From: Actinomycetota bacterium
GTDB taxonomy: Bacteria > Actinomycetota > Acidimicrobiia > Acidimicrobiales > JAJPHD01
Length of the DNA stretch: 64,000 nucleotides
NCBI GenBank assembly: GCA_021325455.1
Contig: JAJPHD010000026.1
Coordinates: 270,722 to 334,721, forward strand
Direction of reading: 5' to 3'
Shown in pieces: positions 43,057-51,989 of this stretch (position 1 is the first letter of the stretch; every line of letters begins with the position of its first letter). Under the pieces are notes generated by a model. The model was given only the letters and a program-made list of their open reading frames with translations, was not told the origin of the DNA and did not search any database. The position numbers and the translations under genes are program-made.

Positions 43057-44099
43057 GTCGGGGTCACCTTGGTGAGCCCGGGGGGGCGGTCGGGGTCCCG
43101 TCCCAGCAGCAGGGCCAAGGTTCGGGCCAGCTGCTGAGCCCGCACGGCGGCCACCACCGGCAACCCCCACCCCGGCAACCCGGCAGGCAGGGGCAGGGCC
43201 GAGCCGGGCTGGGCCGAGGCCTCGAAGACGGTGACCCCCCGCCCCCGGAGCTCGGCGGCGAGCTCGCTCACGTCCCGGTCAGGCGGGTCCTCCCCCCGGA
43301 ACGCCACCACCGGCACCCCGGGACGCACCGTCGCTATGGGCCCGTGCCGGAGATCGGCAGCCGAGTAAGCATCGGCGAGCAGGGCGCAGGTCTCCTTCAC
43401 CTTGAGCGCGGCCTCCGAGGCCGTGGCGTAGAGGTGCCCTCGGGTCACGAACACCAGCCCGGGCGCCCCGGCCAGCCCGGCGCACACCTCGTGGACCGGC
43501 CCCGGGTCGCCCAGCACCGCTCCCACGGCAGCGGGGACACCCGCCAACGCCTCGGGCGGGAAGGCGGCCGGGTCCAGCGCCCCGGCCAGCAAGGCGAGGG
43601 CCATGAGCTGGGCGGTGAAGGTCTTGGTCGCCGGAACGGCCTGCTCGGGCCCCACCTCGAGGCTGACGCCGACATGAGCCACATCGGCCAAGGGGTTGGA
43701 CCCGGAGTTGGTTATGGCCAGCCCCTTGGCCCCCATGGACTGCATCCTGCTCAGCACCTCGGCTATCTCGGGCGTGTGCCCTGACTGGCTGACCGCCACG
43801 GCCAGATAGCCCGAGTAGTCGACCTCGGCGTGGTAGAGGGTGTGGAGGCTGGGCGCCGCCAGGCTCACCGGCCGGCGGGCCGCCATCTCGAGGACGTACC
43901 GTCCGAAGGTGCCTGCATGGTCCGATGACCCCCGGGCCACGATCACGATGCCTGCGAGCGCTGCCGGCAACACCTCTCTGGCGGCATCGGCCACCTCGCC
44001 GGCCCGCGACAGCAGACGCTCCAGGGCCGCCGGCTGCTCCTCCATCTCCAGCGCCATGGTGGCTCCCGCCCCGGGGGCGCCAGGCCCGGGCCCCGTCAC
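43053..44099 (-). CDS. SIS-domain GlmS-isomerase-like protein, candidate GlcN-6-P deaminase (NagB-II type)
   Basis: Two SIS domains as in the isomerase half of GlmS, without the glutaminase half. It is 348 residues. IVIVARGSSDHAGTFGRYV, VAVSQSGHTPEIAEVL, VPATKTFTAQL and SEAALKVKETCALLADAY are the sugar-phosphate-binding motifs. With nagA on one side and a sugar kinase on the other, its likely job is GlcN-6-P to Fru-6-P plus ammonia, as described for NagB-II. No classical NagB is in the window. The GTG start overlaps the kinase stop (GTGA). Exact substrate is inference. Confidence 0.85.
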   Translation of the reverse strand: MTGPGPGAPGAGATMALEMEEQPAALERLLSRAGEVADAAREVLPAALAGIVIVARGSSDHAGTFGRYVLEMAARRPVSLAAPSLHTLYHAEVDYSGYLAVAVSQSGHTPEIAEVLSRMQSMGAKGLAITNSGSNPLADVAHVGVSLEVGPEQAVPATKTFTAQLMALALLAGALDPAAFPPEALAGVPAAVGAVLGDPGPVHEVCAGLAGAPGLVFVTRGHLYATASEAALKVKETCALLADAYSAADLRHGPIATVRPGVPVVAFRGEDPPDRDVSELAAELRGRGVTVFEASAQPGSALPLPAGLPGWGLPVVAAVRAQQLARTLALLLGRDPDRPPGLTKVTPT

Positions 44100-45067
44100 C
44101 TCATCACCCCCTCCGGTGGCTCGGGGCCGCCGGCGAGTCGGGAGGCGGCCAGCCCCGCCGCCCCCACGACGGGCTCGGCTCCCCAGGAGAGGCAGCCGGG
44201 CCATCGTGCCTCGAGGTCCTGGCGCAGGAGGCGGGCGACCGTGTGGTCCCCGGCGGCCACCCCCCCGGCCAGGACCAGGGGGGTGCGTTCACCACGGGCC
44301 CGGATGGCCGTGACGGCCGAGACGAGGTGGCGGACACCCTGCCGGCATATCCGGTTGGCGGCCCGGTCCCCAGCAGCGGCGCAACGGGTCACGCAAGGGG
44401 CCAACCGGGCCAGCTCCACGGGGCTCCCCGCATACAGGGCGCTCAGCAGGTCCCGCCGGCTGAGGGCGCACCCGGCTCTCGCCGCCTCCTCTCCCAGCAC
44501 CTCGCCCGCCACGGCGGGTAGAAGCGCGGTGGCGGAGCCTCGCCGCCCGTCGAGCGAAGCCAGGGCGGCCCGGGCCGCCTCCCGCCCCAACCAGAACCCA
44601 GAGCCCAGGTCCCCGAGCAGCCAGCCGTAGCCGTCCACCGTGCGCCAGGGTGTCCCCCCCCTCATGGCCGCCGCCACGGCCCCCGTCCCCGCCACCAGGA
44701 CCGTCCCGTCAGGGGACGCGGTGGCGGCGGAGAAGGCCACCGCCACGTCCCCGGTGATCTCGAGCAGGCATCCCGGCCCCACCTCCGCGGCCAGCAGGTC
44801 AGCGAGGGCTCGGCGGGCGGCCGTGCCCAGCCCTGCCTCGCCCCCAGCCATCCCCACCACGAGCGAGCCGACCCGGGGGCGGCCGGCCTGGTCGAGGGCC
44901 CGGCGGAGGGCGGACAGCACCCTCATCTCCCAGCCTCTGCCGCTGTGGGCCGTGGGGTTGGCCCCGCCCGCCCGGCCCTCCCCCAGGGGGCGTCCTCTGG
45001 CGTCCACGACCAGGGCCCTCGTCGCCGTCCCTCCCACGTCCATCCCGGCCGCCACCTGGTCCCTCAT
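44096..45067 (-). CDS. BadF/BadG-type amino-sugar kinase (GlcNAc, possibly MurNAc)
   Basis: An actin-fold kinase of 323 residues. GMDVGGTATRALVVDARG is the phosphate-1 loop, and VLVAGTGAVAAAMRGG and GYGWLLGDLGSGFWLGREA are family marks. Known relatives phosphorylate GlcNAc, and MurK of Clostridium phosphorylates both MurNAc and GlcNAc. The locus has MurQ and NagA but no PTS, so a cytoplasmic kinase is required and this is the best candidate. The ATG at 45067 has GGGAG 8 nt upstream. It is the first gene of kinase-SIS-nagA. Confidence 0.85.
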   Translation of the reverse strand: MRDQVAAGMDVGGTATRALVVDARGRPLGEGRAGGANPTAHSGRGWEMRVLSALRRALDQAGRPRVGSLVVGMAGGEAGLGTAARRALADLLAAEVGPGCLLEITGDVAVAFSAATASPDGTVLVAGTGAVAAAMRGGTPWRTVDGYGWLLGDLGSGFWLGREAARAALASLDGRRGSATALLPAVAGEVLGEEAARAGCALSRRDLLSALYAGSPVELARLAPCVTRCAAAGDRAANRICRQGVRHLVSAVTAIRARGERTPLVLAGGVAAGDHTVARLLRQDLEARWPGCLSWGAEPVVGAAGLAASRLAGGPEPPEGVMR

Positions 45068-45212
45068 CGGCTGCTCCCGGCCGGGAGGAGGGCCCTCGAC
45101 CCGACAGGTCGGAGGGCATGGCCGCCGGGGCCGTCGGCCCCCCCGCCGGCCCGCCCCGGGCGGGGCGCTCCCGGCCCGAGGTGATGCTTGCCCCTTCCCG
45201 GGCCCCAGGGCC

Positions 45213-46148
45213 TCATCCGAGAGCTCGCTCGTAGATGGCGAAGCGCCTCGTCACCTGGAAGCCGGCGCGCCGGTAGATACGGGCGGCGGCGTCCTCCTCA
45301 CCGGTCCACAGGAACCAGGCGACGTGCAGGGCCTGGGAGGCCATCTCCCTCAGGGTCTCGTGAAGAAGGACGGTGCCGAGCCCCGATCGGCGCAGGTCCC
45401 GGTGCACCCCCATGGGCCCGAACCGGTCAGCCGAGCGGTCGAAGCCCCCGAACATGGCGAACCCGCCCAGGGCATCACCGAGGACCGCAACCTGTATACG
45501 GCGGGGGTCCAGGTCCCGCCGCAGGGCGGCCCGGGCTGTGGCGGCCCAGTCCTCCGAGAAGCTCTCGCACAACCGGATCAAGGGTACGTACCAGGGAGGC
45601 GAGATCGCCCCGAAGCGCCACCCCTGGCCCTCCAGCTCGCCTCTCCAGCGGGAGACCTCCGCGGGCACCTCGTAGTCCACCAGGGGGAGATCCATGGCCA
45701 CCGCCATGGCCTGTACCCGGTAGCCGCGCCTCTCGAAGACCTCCCTGCTCCCCGGGTAGCGACCCAGGGGCACCCCCGGGTAGTAGTAGCCGCTCGGGTA
45801 GGGCGACACGAGGGCCCGGGCACAGCCCCGCCGGGCCAGGAAGGCCTCCGCCCGGGTGAGCAGCTCGCTCGCCACTCCCCGCCGGCGGGAGCCGGGCTCC
45901 ACGGCCAGGGCGCATATCCAGCCCTCCTTCCCGGGGGAGGGCGAGGCCCCCGGCCCGGCCACGGCGTGCACGAACCCCTTCAGGACACCCTGGTCCCGGG
46001 CCTCTATGAGGCCCTCCTCGCAGAAGTTCTGGTCCAGCAGGGTCGTGTCGATGAACCGGCGGAGGCTGACCTGGTCCCTGGGCAGGGCCCGGTTCCAGCA
46101 GGCGACCAGGTCTGCCTCGTCGCCTGGCCTGTAGGCCCGGAGCTCCAC
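45213..46148 (-). CDS. Tandem GNAT acetyltransferase-like protein 1
   Basis: A 311-residue protein with two GNAT-like halves. The first has ICALAVEPGSRRRGVASELL, a full acetyl-CoA-binding motif. The second has MGVHRDLRRSGLGTVLLHE. Between them, YPSGYYYPGVPLGRYPGSREVF is shared in spacing with the second GNAT gene at 58000, so the two are paralogues. The GTG start is 3 nt after the GH20 stop, so it is co-transcribed with the hexosaminidase. An acyl acceptor linked to cell-wall sugars is plausible but unproven. 145 nt of GC-rich palindromic sequence follow before the kinase gene. Confidence 0.8.
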   Translation of the reverse strand: MELRAYRPGDEADLVACWNRALPRDQVSLRRFIDTTLLDQNFCEEGLIEARDQGVLKGFVHAVAGPGASPSPGKEGWICALAVEPGSRRRGVASELLTRAEAFLARRGCARALVSPYPSGYYYPGVPLGRYPGSREVFERRGYRVQAMAVAMDLPLVDYEVPAEVSRWRGELEGQGWRFGAISPPWYVPLIRLCESFSEDWAATARAALRRDLDPRRIQVAVLGDALGGFAMFGGFDRSADRFGPMGVHRDLRRSGLGTVLLHETLREMASQALHVAWFLWTGEEDAAARIYRRAGFQVTRRFAIYERALG

Positions 46149-46151
46149 CCT

Positions 46152-47714
46152 CTAGCCGCCCGCGGGGCCACCCAGGGGGCGATAGCGGACCCCGAGGGAG
46201 TCCAGCCTCCGCAGGTGCGCATCCAAGCGGGAGATGAAGTCGGGGAGGTCCCGGCCCTCGGGAGGGGACCAGGCCACCTCGGCCAAGGCGCAAGCCCGGG
46301 GGAACGCCATGTACTCGACATGGCCCGGGTCCGCCATGTACTCGGTCCACAGCTGGAACTGGGTCCCGAGCACGTGGGCCGCCTCGGCCGGGGCGAGCTC
46401 GTCGGGGACCGGGTCGTAGGCGTAGACGTCCTCGAGGGAGGTGACCCGCTCCCCCGGCCGGCCGATGGCGACCGGCTCACGGGGATCCGCGGACTGGGCC
46501 CAGTCGAAGTAGGTGCGGCCCTCGGGGGCCATGACCACGTCGTGACCGGCCCGGGCTGCTGCGATCCCTCCCCTCTCCCCTCGCCAGGACATCACCACGG
46601 CACCGGGGGGCAAGCCACCCTCCAGGATCTCGTCCCAGCCCACCAGCCGACGGCCGGCACCGGAGAGGAAGCTGCCCATCTGGGCGATGAACCAGCTCTG
46701 GAGCTGGTCCTCGTCGGCAAGGCCCAGAGCCCGCCGCTTGGCCTGGGCCCGGGCGCTTTGGCGCCAGGGGCCCTTCGGGCACTCGTCCCCCCCGACGTGG
46801 ACGAAGGGCCCCGGGAAGATGTCGAGCACTTCGGCCAGGACATCCCGGAAGAACTCCACCGTGGCGTCCTCCACGTTCAGGACGTCCGCGCCCCCTCCCC
46901 ACCCCGTGGCCACCTCCAGGGGGGCATCCGGCCGGTTCCCGAGCTCCGGGTAGGAGGCGATGGCTGCCTGCGAGTGTCCCGGCAGCTCGATCTCGGGAAC
47001 GACCGTTATGCCGAGCCGGCTGGCATGGTCGACCACCTCCCGGAGCTCGTCCTGGGTGTAGAAGCCACCGTGGGGCTTCCCGTCAAAACGACCCTCCCAG
47101 GGATGGCCGGTCATGGACTCCCGGCGCCAGGCACCGATCTCGGTCAGCTTGGGGTACTTGCGCACCTCGAGGCGCCACCCCTGGTCGTCGGTCAGGTGGA
47201 GGTGGAAGACGTTGAGCTTGTGGAGGGCCAGCAGGTCCAGGAAGCGCAGGAGGAAGGGGAGGGGCAGGAAGTGCCTCGCCACGTCCAGGTGGGCGCCACG
47301 CCAGGCAAAGCGAGGCCAGTCGGCGATCTCCACCCCGGGCAGCGACAGCGGGCCCGGGACCGGCCCGCCCCCCAGGGCCTCGGCCGGCAGCAGCTGGCGA
47401 ATGGTCTGCACCCCGCGCAGCAGCCCCAACCGGCCGGCGGCCCGGAGCTGGAGGTCAGCGCCGTTCACCGAGAGCCGGTAGCCCTCCTCGCCCAGCCGCT
47501 CCTCGGACGGGTCGACCGACAGGGCGATGCGGCTGGCCTCCGACGGGCCCCTCACCGGGAGGCGCAGCCCGGTGGGAGGGCCGAGCACGGCCCTCAGGGC
47601 CTCGCCGGCGCCCTCGGCTCCCGGCGAGCAGGTGATCGCCGTCTCCTCCGCCAGCACGAAGGGATCATCCCTGGCGATGCACGAGACGGGTCGGGGGATG
47701 ATGGCTAGCGGCAT
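46152..47714 (-). CDS. Beta-N-acetylhexosaminidase, GH20, cytoplasmic
   Basis: Releases terminal GlcNAc (or GalNAc) from glycosides. It is 520 residues. A small N-terminal GH20b-type domain precedes the barrel. WRGAHLDVARHFLP, LNVFHLHLTDDQGWRLEV, FVHVGGDECPKGPW (the catalytic Asp-Glu pair) and WTEYMADPGHVEYMAFPR are diagnostic. No signal peptide or lipobox is seen, so it should act inside the cell on imported sugars, taking the role NagZ plays elsewhere. TATTGT lies 10 nt before the ATG at 47714. It is divergent from murQ. Confidence 0.93.
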   Translation of the reverse strand: MPLAIIPRPVSCIARDDPFVLAEETAITCSPGAEGAGEALRAVLGPPTGLRLPVRGPSEASRIALSVDPSEERLGEEGYRLSVNGADLQLRAAGRLGLLRGVQTIRQLLPAEALGGGPVPGPLSLPGVEIADWPRFAWRGAHLDVARHFLPLPFLLRFLDLLALHKLNVFHLHLTDDQGWRLEVRKYPKLTEIGAWRRESMTGHPWEGRFDGKPHGGFYTQDELREVVDHASRLGITVVPEIELPGHSQAAIASYPELGNRPDAPLEVATGWGGGADVLNVEDATVEFFRDVLAEVLDIFPGPFVHVGGDECPKGPWRQSARAQAKRRALGLADEDQLQSWFIAQMGSFLSGAGRRLVGWDEILEGGLPPGAVVMSWRGERGGIAAARAGHDVVMAPEGRTYFDWAQSADPREPVAIGRPGERVTSLEDVYAYDPVPDELAPAEAAHVLGTQFQLWTEYMADPGHVEYMAFPRACALAEVAWSPPEGRDLPDFISRLDAHLRRLDSLGVRYRPLGGPAGG

Positions 47715-47724
47715 CCGGCCCAGC

Positions 47725-47730
47725 ACAATA
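47725..47730 (-). promoter_or_regulatory. -10 box of the GH20-GNAT operon
   Basis: TATTGT on the minus strand, 10 nt before the ATG at 47714. The frame's earlier GTG (47726) falls inside the box, supporting the later start. Confidence 0.4.
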
Positions 47731-47750
47731 GCGGCCCTCTCGTTAGAAAG

Positions 47751-47762
47751 CTACAGGTGTAG
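47751..47762. promoter_or_regulatory. Palindrome 1 in the GH20-murQ divergent promoter
   Basis: CTACA-GG-TGTAG, a perfect inverted repeat, about 20 bp upstream of the GH20 -10 box. A TAGGCT box on the plus strand (47760-47765) overlaps it. Candidate binding site for the MurR-type regulator at 58939, or part of a promoter. Confidence 0.4.
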
Positions 47763-47771
47763 GCTAGGGTG

Positions 47772-47786
47772 TGTCACACGGTGACA
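47772..47786. promoter_or_regulatory. Palindrome 2 in the GH20-murQ divergent promoter
   Basis: TGTCAC-ACG-GTGACA, a perfect inverted repeat with 6-bp arms, just downstream of the plus-strand TAGGCT box. A repressor here could block murQ. About 90 bp of untranslated leader with GGAGGAGG follow before murQ. Confidence 0.45.
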
Positions 47787-47877
47787 GCGGTGGTGAGGGA
47801 CCCGCGCTTCCCCGCCAGGAGGGCTGGCCTCCAGGCAGGTGTTTCCGGGCAGCAGGGCGTAGGAGCGGAGGAGGTCG

Positions 47878-48798
47878 GTGAGGTTGGGCGATATCGAGGC
47901 TGTCGATGCCCCCACGGAGGCTCGCAACCCACGCACAGTGGATATCGACCGACTGGGGACCCTCGAGCTGCTCCGGGCCCTCAACGCCGAGGACCGCCTC
48001 GTGCCCGAGGCCGTGGCGGCCGCCCTGCCCATCTTGGCTCAGGTGGTGGACGCCACGGCGGCCCGGCTCGGAGCCGGGGGCCGGCTCCACTACTTCGGGG
48101 CGGGGACCTCGGGGAGGGTGGCCATCATGGATGCCGCCGAGCTGGTGCCCACCTTCGGCCTCGATCCCTCGACCGTCGTGGCTCACCACGCCGGGGGTCC
48201 GGAGGCCCTGTACCGGCCGGCCGAGAGCGTGGAGGACGATGCGGACCTCGGGGCCCTGGACGCCGCCGGGGTGACCGGCGCTGACGTGGCCCTCGGCCTT
48301 ACCGCCAGCGGGAGGACGCCCTATGTGGCGGGGGCACTTCGCACCTCCCACGAGGCCGGGGCGGTCACGGTGCTCGTCAGCTCCAATCCCGCCGCCCCCC
48401 TGGCCCGGTTGGCCGATTACCACGTGCTGGTCGACACGGGGCCGGAGGCGATCGCCGGTTCCACCCGCCTCAAGGCGGCGACGGCCCAGAAGCTCGTCCT
48501 CAACTCCCTCTCCACCGCCGTGATGATCCGCTGCGGCAAGACCTGGTCCAACCTCATGGTCGACATGGCCGCTACCAACTCCAAGCTGAGAGGGAGGGTC
48601 CTCACCATCCTGGCCGAGGCATCCGGGCGGGCTGACGCCGATTGCATCAGCGCCCTGAGCGCCGCCGAAGGTGACCTCAAGGTGGCCCTGGTCTGCCTGC
48701 TGGCGGACACCTCCCCGGCCCAGGCCCGGGCCACGCTGGCCGCCCACGAGGGCAACGTGCGGGCGGCGGTGGCCAGCCTCGACGGCAGCGCCGGCTAG
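47878..48798 (+). CDS. murQ: N-acetylmuramic acid 6-phosphate etherase
   Basis: Removes lactate from MurNAc-6-P to give GlcNAc-6-P. It is 306 residues with one SIS domain. TEARNPRTVDIDRL at the start, LHYFGAGTSGRVAIMDAAEL, DVALGLTASGRTPYV, TRLKAATAQKLVLNSLSTA and KTWSNLMVDMAATNSKL are the full MurQ signature. The GTG at 47878 is 3 nt after GGAGGAGG; a TTG at 47884 has better spacing. It is transcribed alone and converges on the ABC operon. It defines the locus as MurNAc catabolic. Confidence 0.96.
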   Translation: MRLGDIEAVDAPTEARNPRTVDIDRLGTLELLRALNAEDRLVPEAVAAALPILAQVVDATAARLGAGGRLHYFGAGTSGRVAIMDAAELVPTFGLDPSTVVAHHAGGPEALYRPAESVEDDADLGALDAAGVTGADVALGLTASGRTPYVAGALRTSHEAGAVTVLVSSNPAAPLARLADYHVLVDTGPEAIAGSTRLKAATAQKLVLNSLSTAVMIRCGKTWSNLMVDMAATNSKLRGRVLTILAEASGRADADCISALSAAEGDLKVALVCLLADTSPAQARATLAAHEGNVRAAVASLDGSAG

Positions 48799-48818
48799 GA
48801 GCCCCCCCAGAGGCCTCT

Positions 48819-48833
48819 GCCGGCCCGGCCGGC
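48819..48833. terminator. Bidirectional terminator candidate between murQ and the ABC operon
   Basis: GCCGGC-CCG-GCCGGC, a perfect 6-bp stem with a 3-nt loop, preceded by the palindrome AGAGGCCTCT. It fills the 35-bp gap between two convergent stops. Confidence 0.5.
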
Positions 48834-50654
48834 CTACCTGGTGTAGTACCAGTCCTCCGGCGTGATCGCGTAGTACTCGTTCTCGGTGAACCCGTGGAGG
48901 CTCTTCTTGACCTCGGCCAGGGACCCGTCCACGTCGGCCACCCATATCCACGGCAGCTCCTTGGCTATGTAGTCCTCGTAGGCGTAGAACAGCTTCAGGC
49001 CGTTGGAGTGCAAGGTGGCGTCGATGAGCCGCTGGGTCTCGGGCGTGTACCAGGTGCCGGCGTTGAGGGCCCCGCCCTTGGTCCACAGGCCGTCCCCCGT
49101 GGGGAGGCCGGAGGGGTAGGTCAGGCTCCCGTAGAAGCCCAGCTGCCAGTTGCACGTCTTGGGGCACGGCGCCACCTCACCGAAGACGGTGTTGACCGGC
49201 CCGCTGGACAGGCTGATGTCTATCCCGGCCTTGCTGGCCTCGGACTTGATCTCCTCTGTCTCCAGGGTCATGCCCTGGTTACCGGTGGCGTACAGGAGGT
49301 TGAGGGACAGGCGTGCCCCGGTCGCCACCCCCGCCCCGCAGTGGCCCCGGCCGGCACCACCCCTCTCGCACACGTCCGTGCCGTTGGGGTTGACAGCCCA
49401 TCCGTGGGTGCGGAGCAGGCGGACGGCGTCCTCGATGCTGAATGGGTAGGGGTTGCTCTTCTCGTAGGGGGATACCAGGTCGCTGCTCGGCTTGAGCGGG
49501 ACCGGCCCGTCCTCCCTGTAGGCGAAGCCGTGGAAGATCTTCTTGATGATCAGCTCCTGGGGGATGACGTGCTCGATGGCCTGGCGGACGTAGAGCTGGG
49601 ACAGGATGTGGCCCACCTGGGGGTTGGTGAGGTTGGGGATGATGTACCAGATCGTGCTGATGATCCAGGGTCTGAGGACGTAGCCCTGGGCCCTCAGGGC
49701 AGGCTGCTGCTTGTAGTCCTGGGAGGGGAGCGATCCCACCGTGATGGCGCTCCCGGAGCGCAGGACGTTGAACTCGGCGCTGTCGGAGGTGAAGGGCAGC
49801 TCGACGAACCGGGAGAGATGGGGCCTGTCCGGCCCCGAGTAGTGCTTGTTGGGGACGAAGGTGGCCTTACCGGTGGACGTGTAGCCCACCAGGCGCCATG
49901 GCCCGTCCACCACCTGCCACAGGGGGTTGGTGGCGAACGTGCTGACGACCTTCCCCTGGCTGACCAGGAAGCTGAACACCTTCCTGGCCCCCGCCGTGGT
50001 CATGTCGTAGTTCCCGACCTTGCCGCCCGGCGAGGTCTTGTCCCAGGCCTGCTGGGGGAGGGGGCGAAGGGCGGGGAGCTGGTTGTTGGTGAACCACTGC
50101 CGGGAGTAGGCCTGGTTGAGCCGGAGCTCGAAGGTACGGGAGTTGATGATCCTGAAGCTGGTGATGTTGTCAGGCAGCTCCCCCGGCGTGTAGCCGCCCC
50201 ACTTGTCCTTGTTGGCCTTGAGGAGGTTGAAGTCGAACTGCACATCCCGGCTGGTGACCGGCTTGCCATCGGACCACTTGTAGGGCTTGAGGGTCACGGT
50301 GAGGCTCCTCGACCCCTTCGAGTACCTGAGCGAGGAGAACAGGCTCTTGGTGCGGTCGATGCCGGGGCCCGAGCCGACCCCCTCCCACACCAGCGGCCGC
50401 CACATCAGGTCCTGGAAGTCACTGGAGTTGGCGACGGTCTGGAAGGCGACGGGGTCGATGGGGAAGATGAAGTTGGGCTGGTCGCCAGGGACCTCGGCAA
50501 AGCTGGCCGTCCCCCCCTTGGCCGCTTTGACGGCGGCAGAGCCGGACGTCGAGCTCGTCGAGGAGCTCGTCCCCCTCCCCCCGCCACAGGCAGCCAGCGC
50601 CAGGCCGGCGCAAAGGACAGCGGCCGCGGCGGGGAGGCAACGACCTGACAGCAT
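48834..50654 (-). CDS. ABC transporter substrate-binding lipoprotein 1 (family 5)
   Basis: Extracellular solute receptor of the oligopeptide type. It is 606 residues. A signal peptide ends in the lipobox LALAACGGG, followed by a Ser/Thr linker. The body has LKPYKWSDGKPVTSRDVQFD, YTSTGKATFVPNKHYSG and YVRQAIEHVIPQELI, all SBP_bac_5 features. GAGGGG is 8 nt before the ATG at 50654; a GTG (50663) and an ATG (50660) lie just upstream. It is the last gene of the operon SBP2-oppB-C-D-F-anmK-SBP1 but has an 88-nt gap with a TAGCTT box, so it may also be transcribed alone. Confidence 0.9.
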   Translation of the reverse strand: MLSGRCLPAAAAVLCAGLALAACGGGRGTSSSTSSTSGSAAVKAAKGGTASFAEVPGDQPNFIFPIDPVAFQTVANSSDFQDLMWRPLVWEGVGSGPGIDRTKSLFSSLRYSKGSRSLTVTLKPYKWSDGKPVTSRDVQFDFNLLKANKDKWGGYTPGELPDNITSFRIINSRTFELRLNQAYSRQWFTNNQLPALRPLPQQAWDKTSPGGKVGNYDMTTAGARKVFSFLVSQGKVVSTFATNPLWQVVDGPWRLVGYTSTGKATFVPNKHYSGPDRPHLSRFVELPFTSDSAEFNVLRSGSAITVGSLPSQDYKQQPALRAQGYVLRPWIISTIWYIIPNLTNPQVGHILSQLYVRQAIEHVIPQELIIKKIFHGFAYREDGPVPLKPSSDLVSPYEKSNPYPFSIEDAVRLLRTHGWAVNPNGTDVCERGGAGRGHCGAGVATGARLSLNLLYATGNQGMTLETEEIKSEASKAGIDISLSSGPVNTVFGEVAPCPKTCNWQLGFYGSLTYPSGLPTGDGLWTKGGALNAGTWYTPETQRLIDATLHSNGLKLFYAYEDYIAKELPWIWVADVDGSLAEVKKSLHGFTENEYYAITPEDWYYTR

Positions 50655-50751
50655 GCGCATCACCCCTCGGTGGCGTCGGATGGCAACAAGCTACCGCGTC
50701 GACTCTGGAGGTGGTAATCAATGACTGCGGGGGCGGCCCACCTCCGGCTGC

Positions 50752-51984
50752 TCAGGGCGCGGCCCCGATGAGGACCCGCCGGGGGGGCGGGTAGGTCCCC
50801 GCCGGCAGCTGCAGCCTCCCCCGCCCGGGGGTGATGCTGCCGAGCACCGCCGCCGCCCGTGCTCCCGTGCAGCTGGGGACGGTGCCGGCCACTCCGTGGA
50901 GGGTGAGGAAGCCCAGCAGGCCGAAGGCACAGGCCTCCTTGGCCTGGGAGGGGATGCCCAGGTCGTCGGCCAGCCGGAGCCGGGTCGGGCCGGACAGCCT
51001 CCTGATCCCGGCCATGAGGGCCCGGTTGCGCGTGCCCCCGCCGCTCACGACCAGCTCAGCCAGGTGGTGGCGTCGGCACGCCTGCCCCACCAGCTGAGCG
51101 GCCATCATGGTGACGGTGGCAGCCAGGTCCTCGAGGGGCGGCTGGCGCTCGCCACTGAGGCCCGAGCGCCCCAGCGCCTCCAGGACGTAGTCGAGGTGGA
51201 ACTTCTCCTTGCCCGTCGACTTGGGAGGGGGAGCGGAGAGGAAGGGGTCGTCGAGGAGGGCGTGCAGCAGGTCCTCGTCAACCCGCCCCCGGCTGGCTAT
51301 GGCACCGTCGCGGTCCATGGCCAGCCGGCCGGCGCTCCCGTAGGAGGCAACGGCGTCGATGAGGGCGTTGCCCGGGCCCAGGTCGTAGGCCAGGGGCTCT
51401 TCGCCTGGTGCCACCACCGTGATGTTGGCCATGCCCCCCAGGTTGAGGGCCCCCCGGGGCCGGTCCGCCGGACCCAGGAGCAGGCAGTCGAACAGGCTCA
51501 CGAGCGGCGCCCCCTGGCCGCCACAGGCCACATCACGGGCCCGCAGGTCGCTGACGACCGGGAGACCCGTAGCCTCGGCCACCCATGCCGGCTGGCCGGC
51601 CTGCAGGGTTCCTCTCACCTCGCCGTCCTCCACCCAGTGGTAGAGGGTCTGGCCGGACAGGACCACCAGGTCGGCGCTCCCCTTGCCCAGCACGGAGCGG
51701 GCCTCGGCGGCAGCAGCCGCGAACGCCCTCCCGATCTCGTTGTCGAGGCGGCACCAATCCGCCGCCCCGCCGTCCGAGACGGCCGGGGCAGCAGGGCGGA
51801 GGGCGGAGGCGATGCCCCTCCGCAGCGTGTCCGGGTAGGGCCAGCGGAGGTGGCCCACAAGCGAGCACTCGACGAGCCCCTCCTCGACGGGCGGGAGGTA
51901 GCGGAGGTCGGCGACGACCACGTCGATGGCATCGAAGGAGGTCCCCGACATGCACCCGATCACCCGAGTCCGCCCTGCGGCCAC
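50752..51984 (-). CDS. anmK: Anhydro-N-acetylmuramic acid kinase
   Basis: Hydrolyses and phosphorylates anhydroMurNAc to MurNAc-6-P, the MurQ substrate. It is 410 residues. VIGCMSGTSFDAIDVVVADL is the ATP-binding start, VLSGQTLYHW and RGALNLGGMANITVV follow, YDLGPGNALIDAV and LVVSGGGTRNRALM close the active site. It starts at a GTG 5 nt after the oppF-like stop, so it is part of the importer operon. That places kinase and importer under one control. Confidence 0.95.
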   Translation of the reverse strand: MAAGRTRVIGCMSGTSFDAIDVVVADLRYLPPVEEGLVECSLVGHLRWPYPDTLRRGIASALRPAAPAVSDGGAADWCRLDNEIGRAFAAAAAEARSVLGKGSADLVVLSGQTLYHWVEDGEVRGTLQAGQPAWVAEATGLPVVSDLRARDVACGGQGAPLVSLFDCLLLGPADRPRGALNLGGMANITVVAPGEEPLAYDLGPGNALIDAVASYGSAGRLAMDRDGAIASRGRVDEDLLHALLDDPFLSAPPPKSTGKEKFHLDYVLEALGRSGLSGERQPPLEDLAATVTMMAAQLVGQACRRHHLAELVVSGGGTRNRALMAGIRRLSGPTRLRLADDLGIPSQAKEACAFGLLGFLTLHGVAGTVPSCTGARAAAVLGSITPGRGRLQLPAGTYPPPRRVLIGAAP

Positions 51985-51989
51985 GGGCG

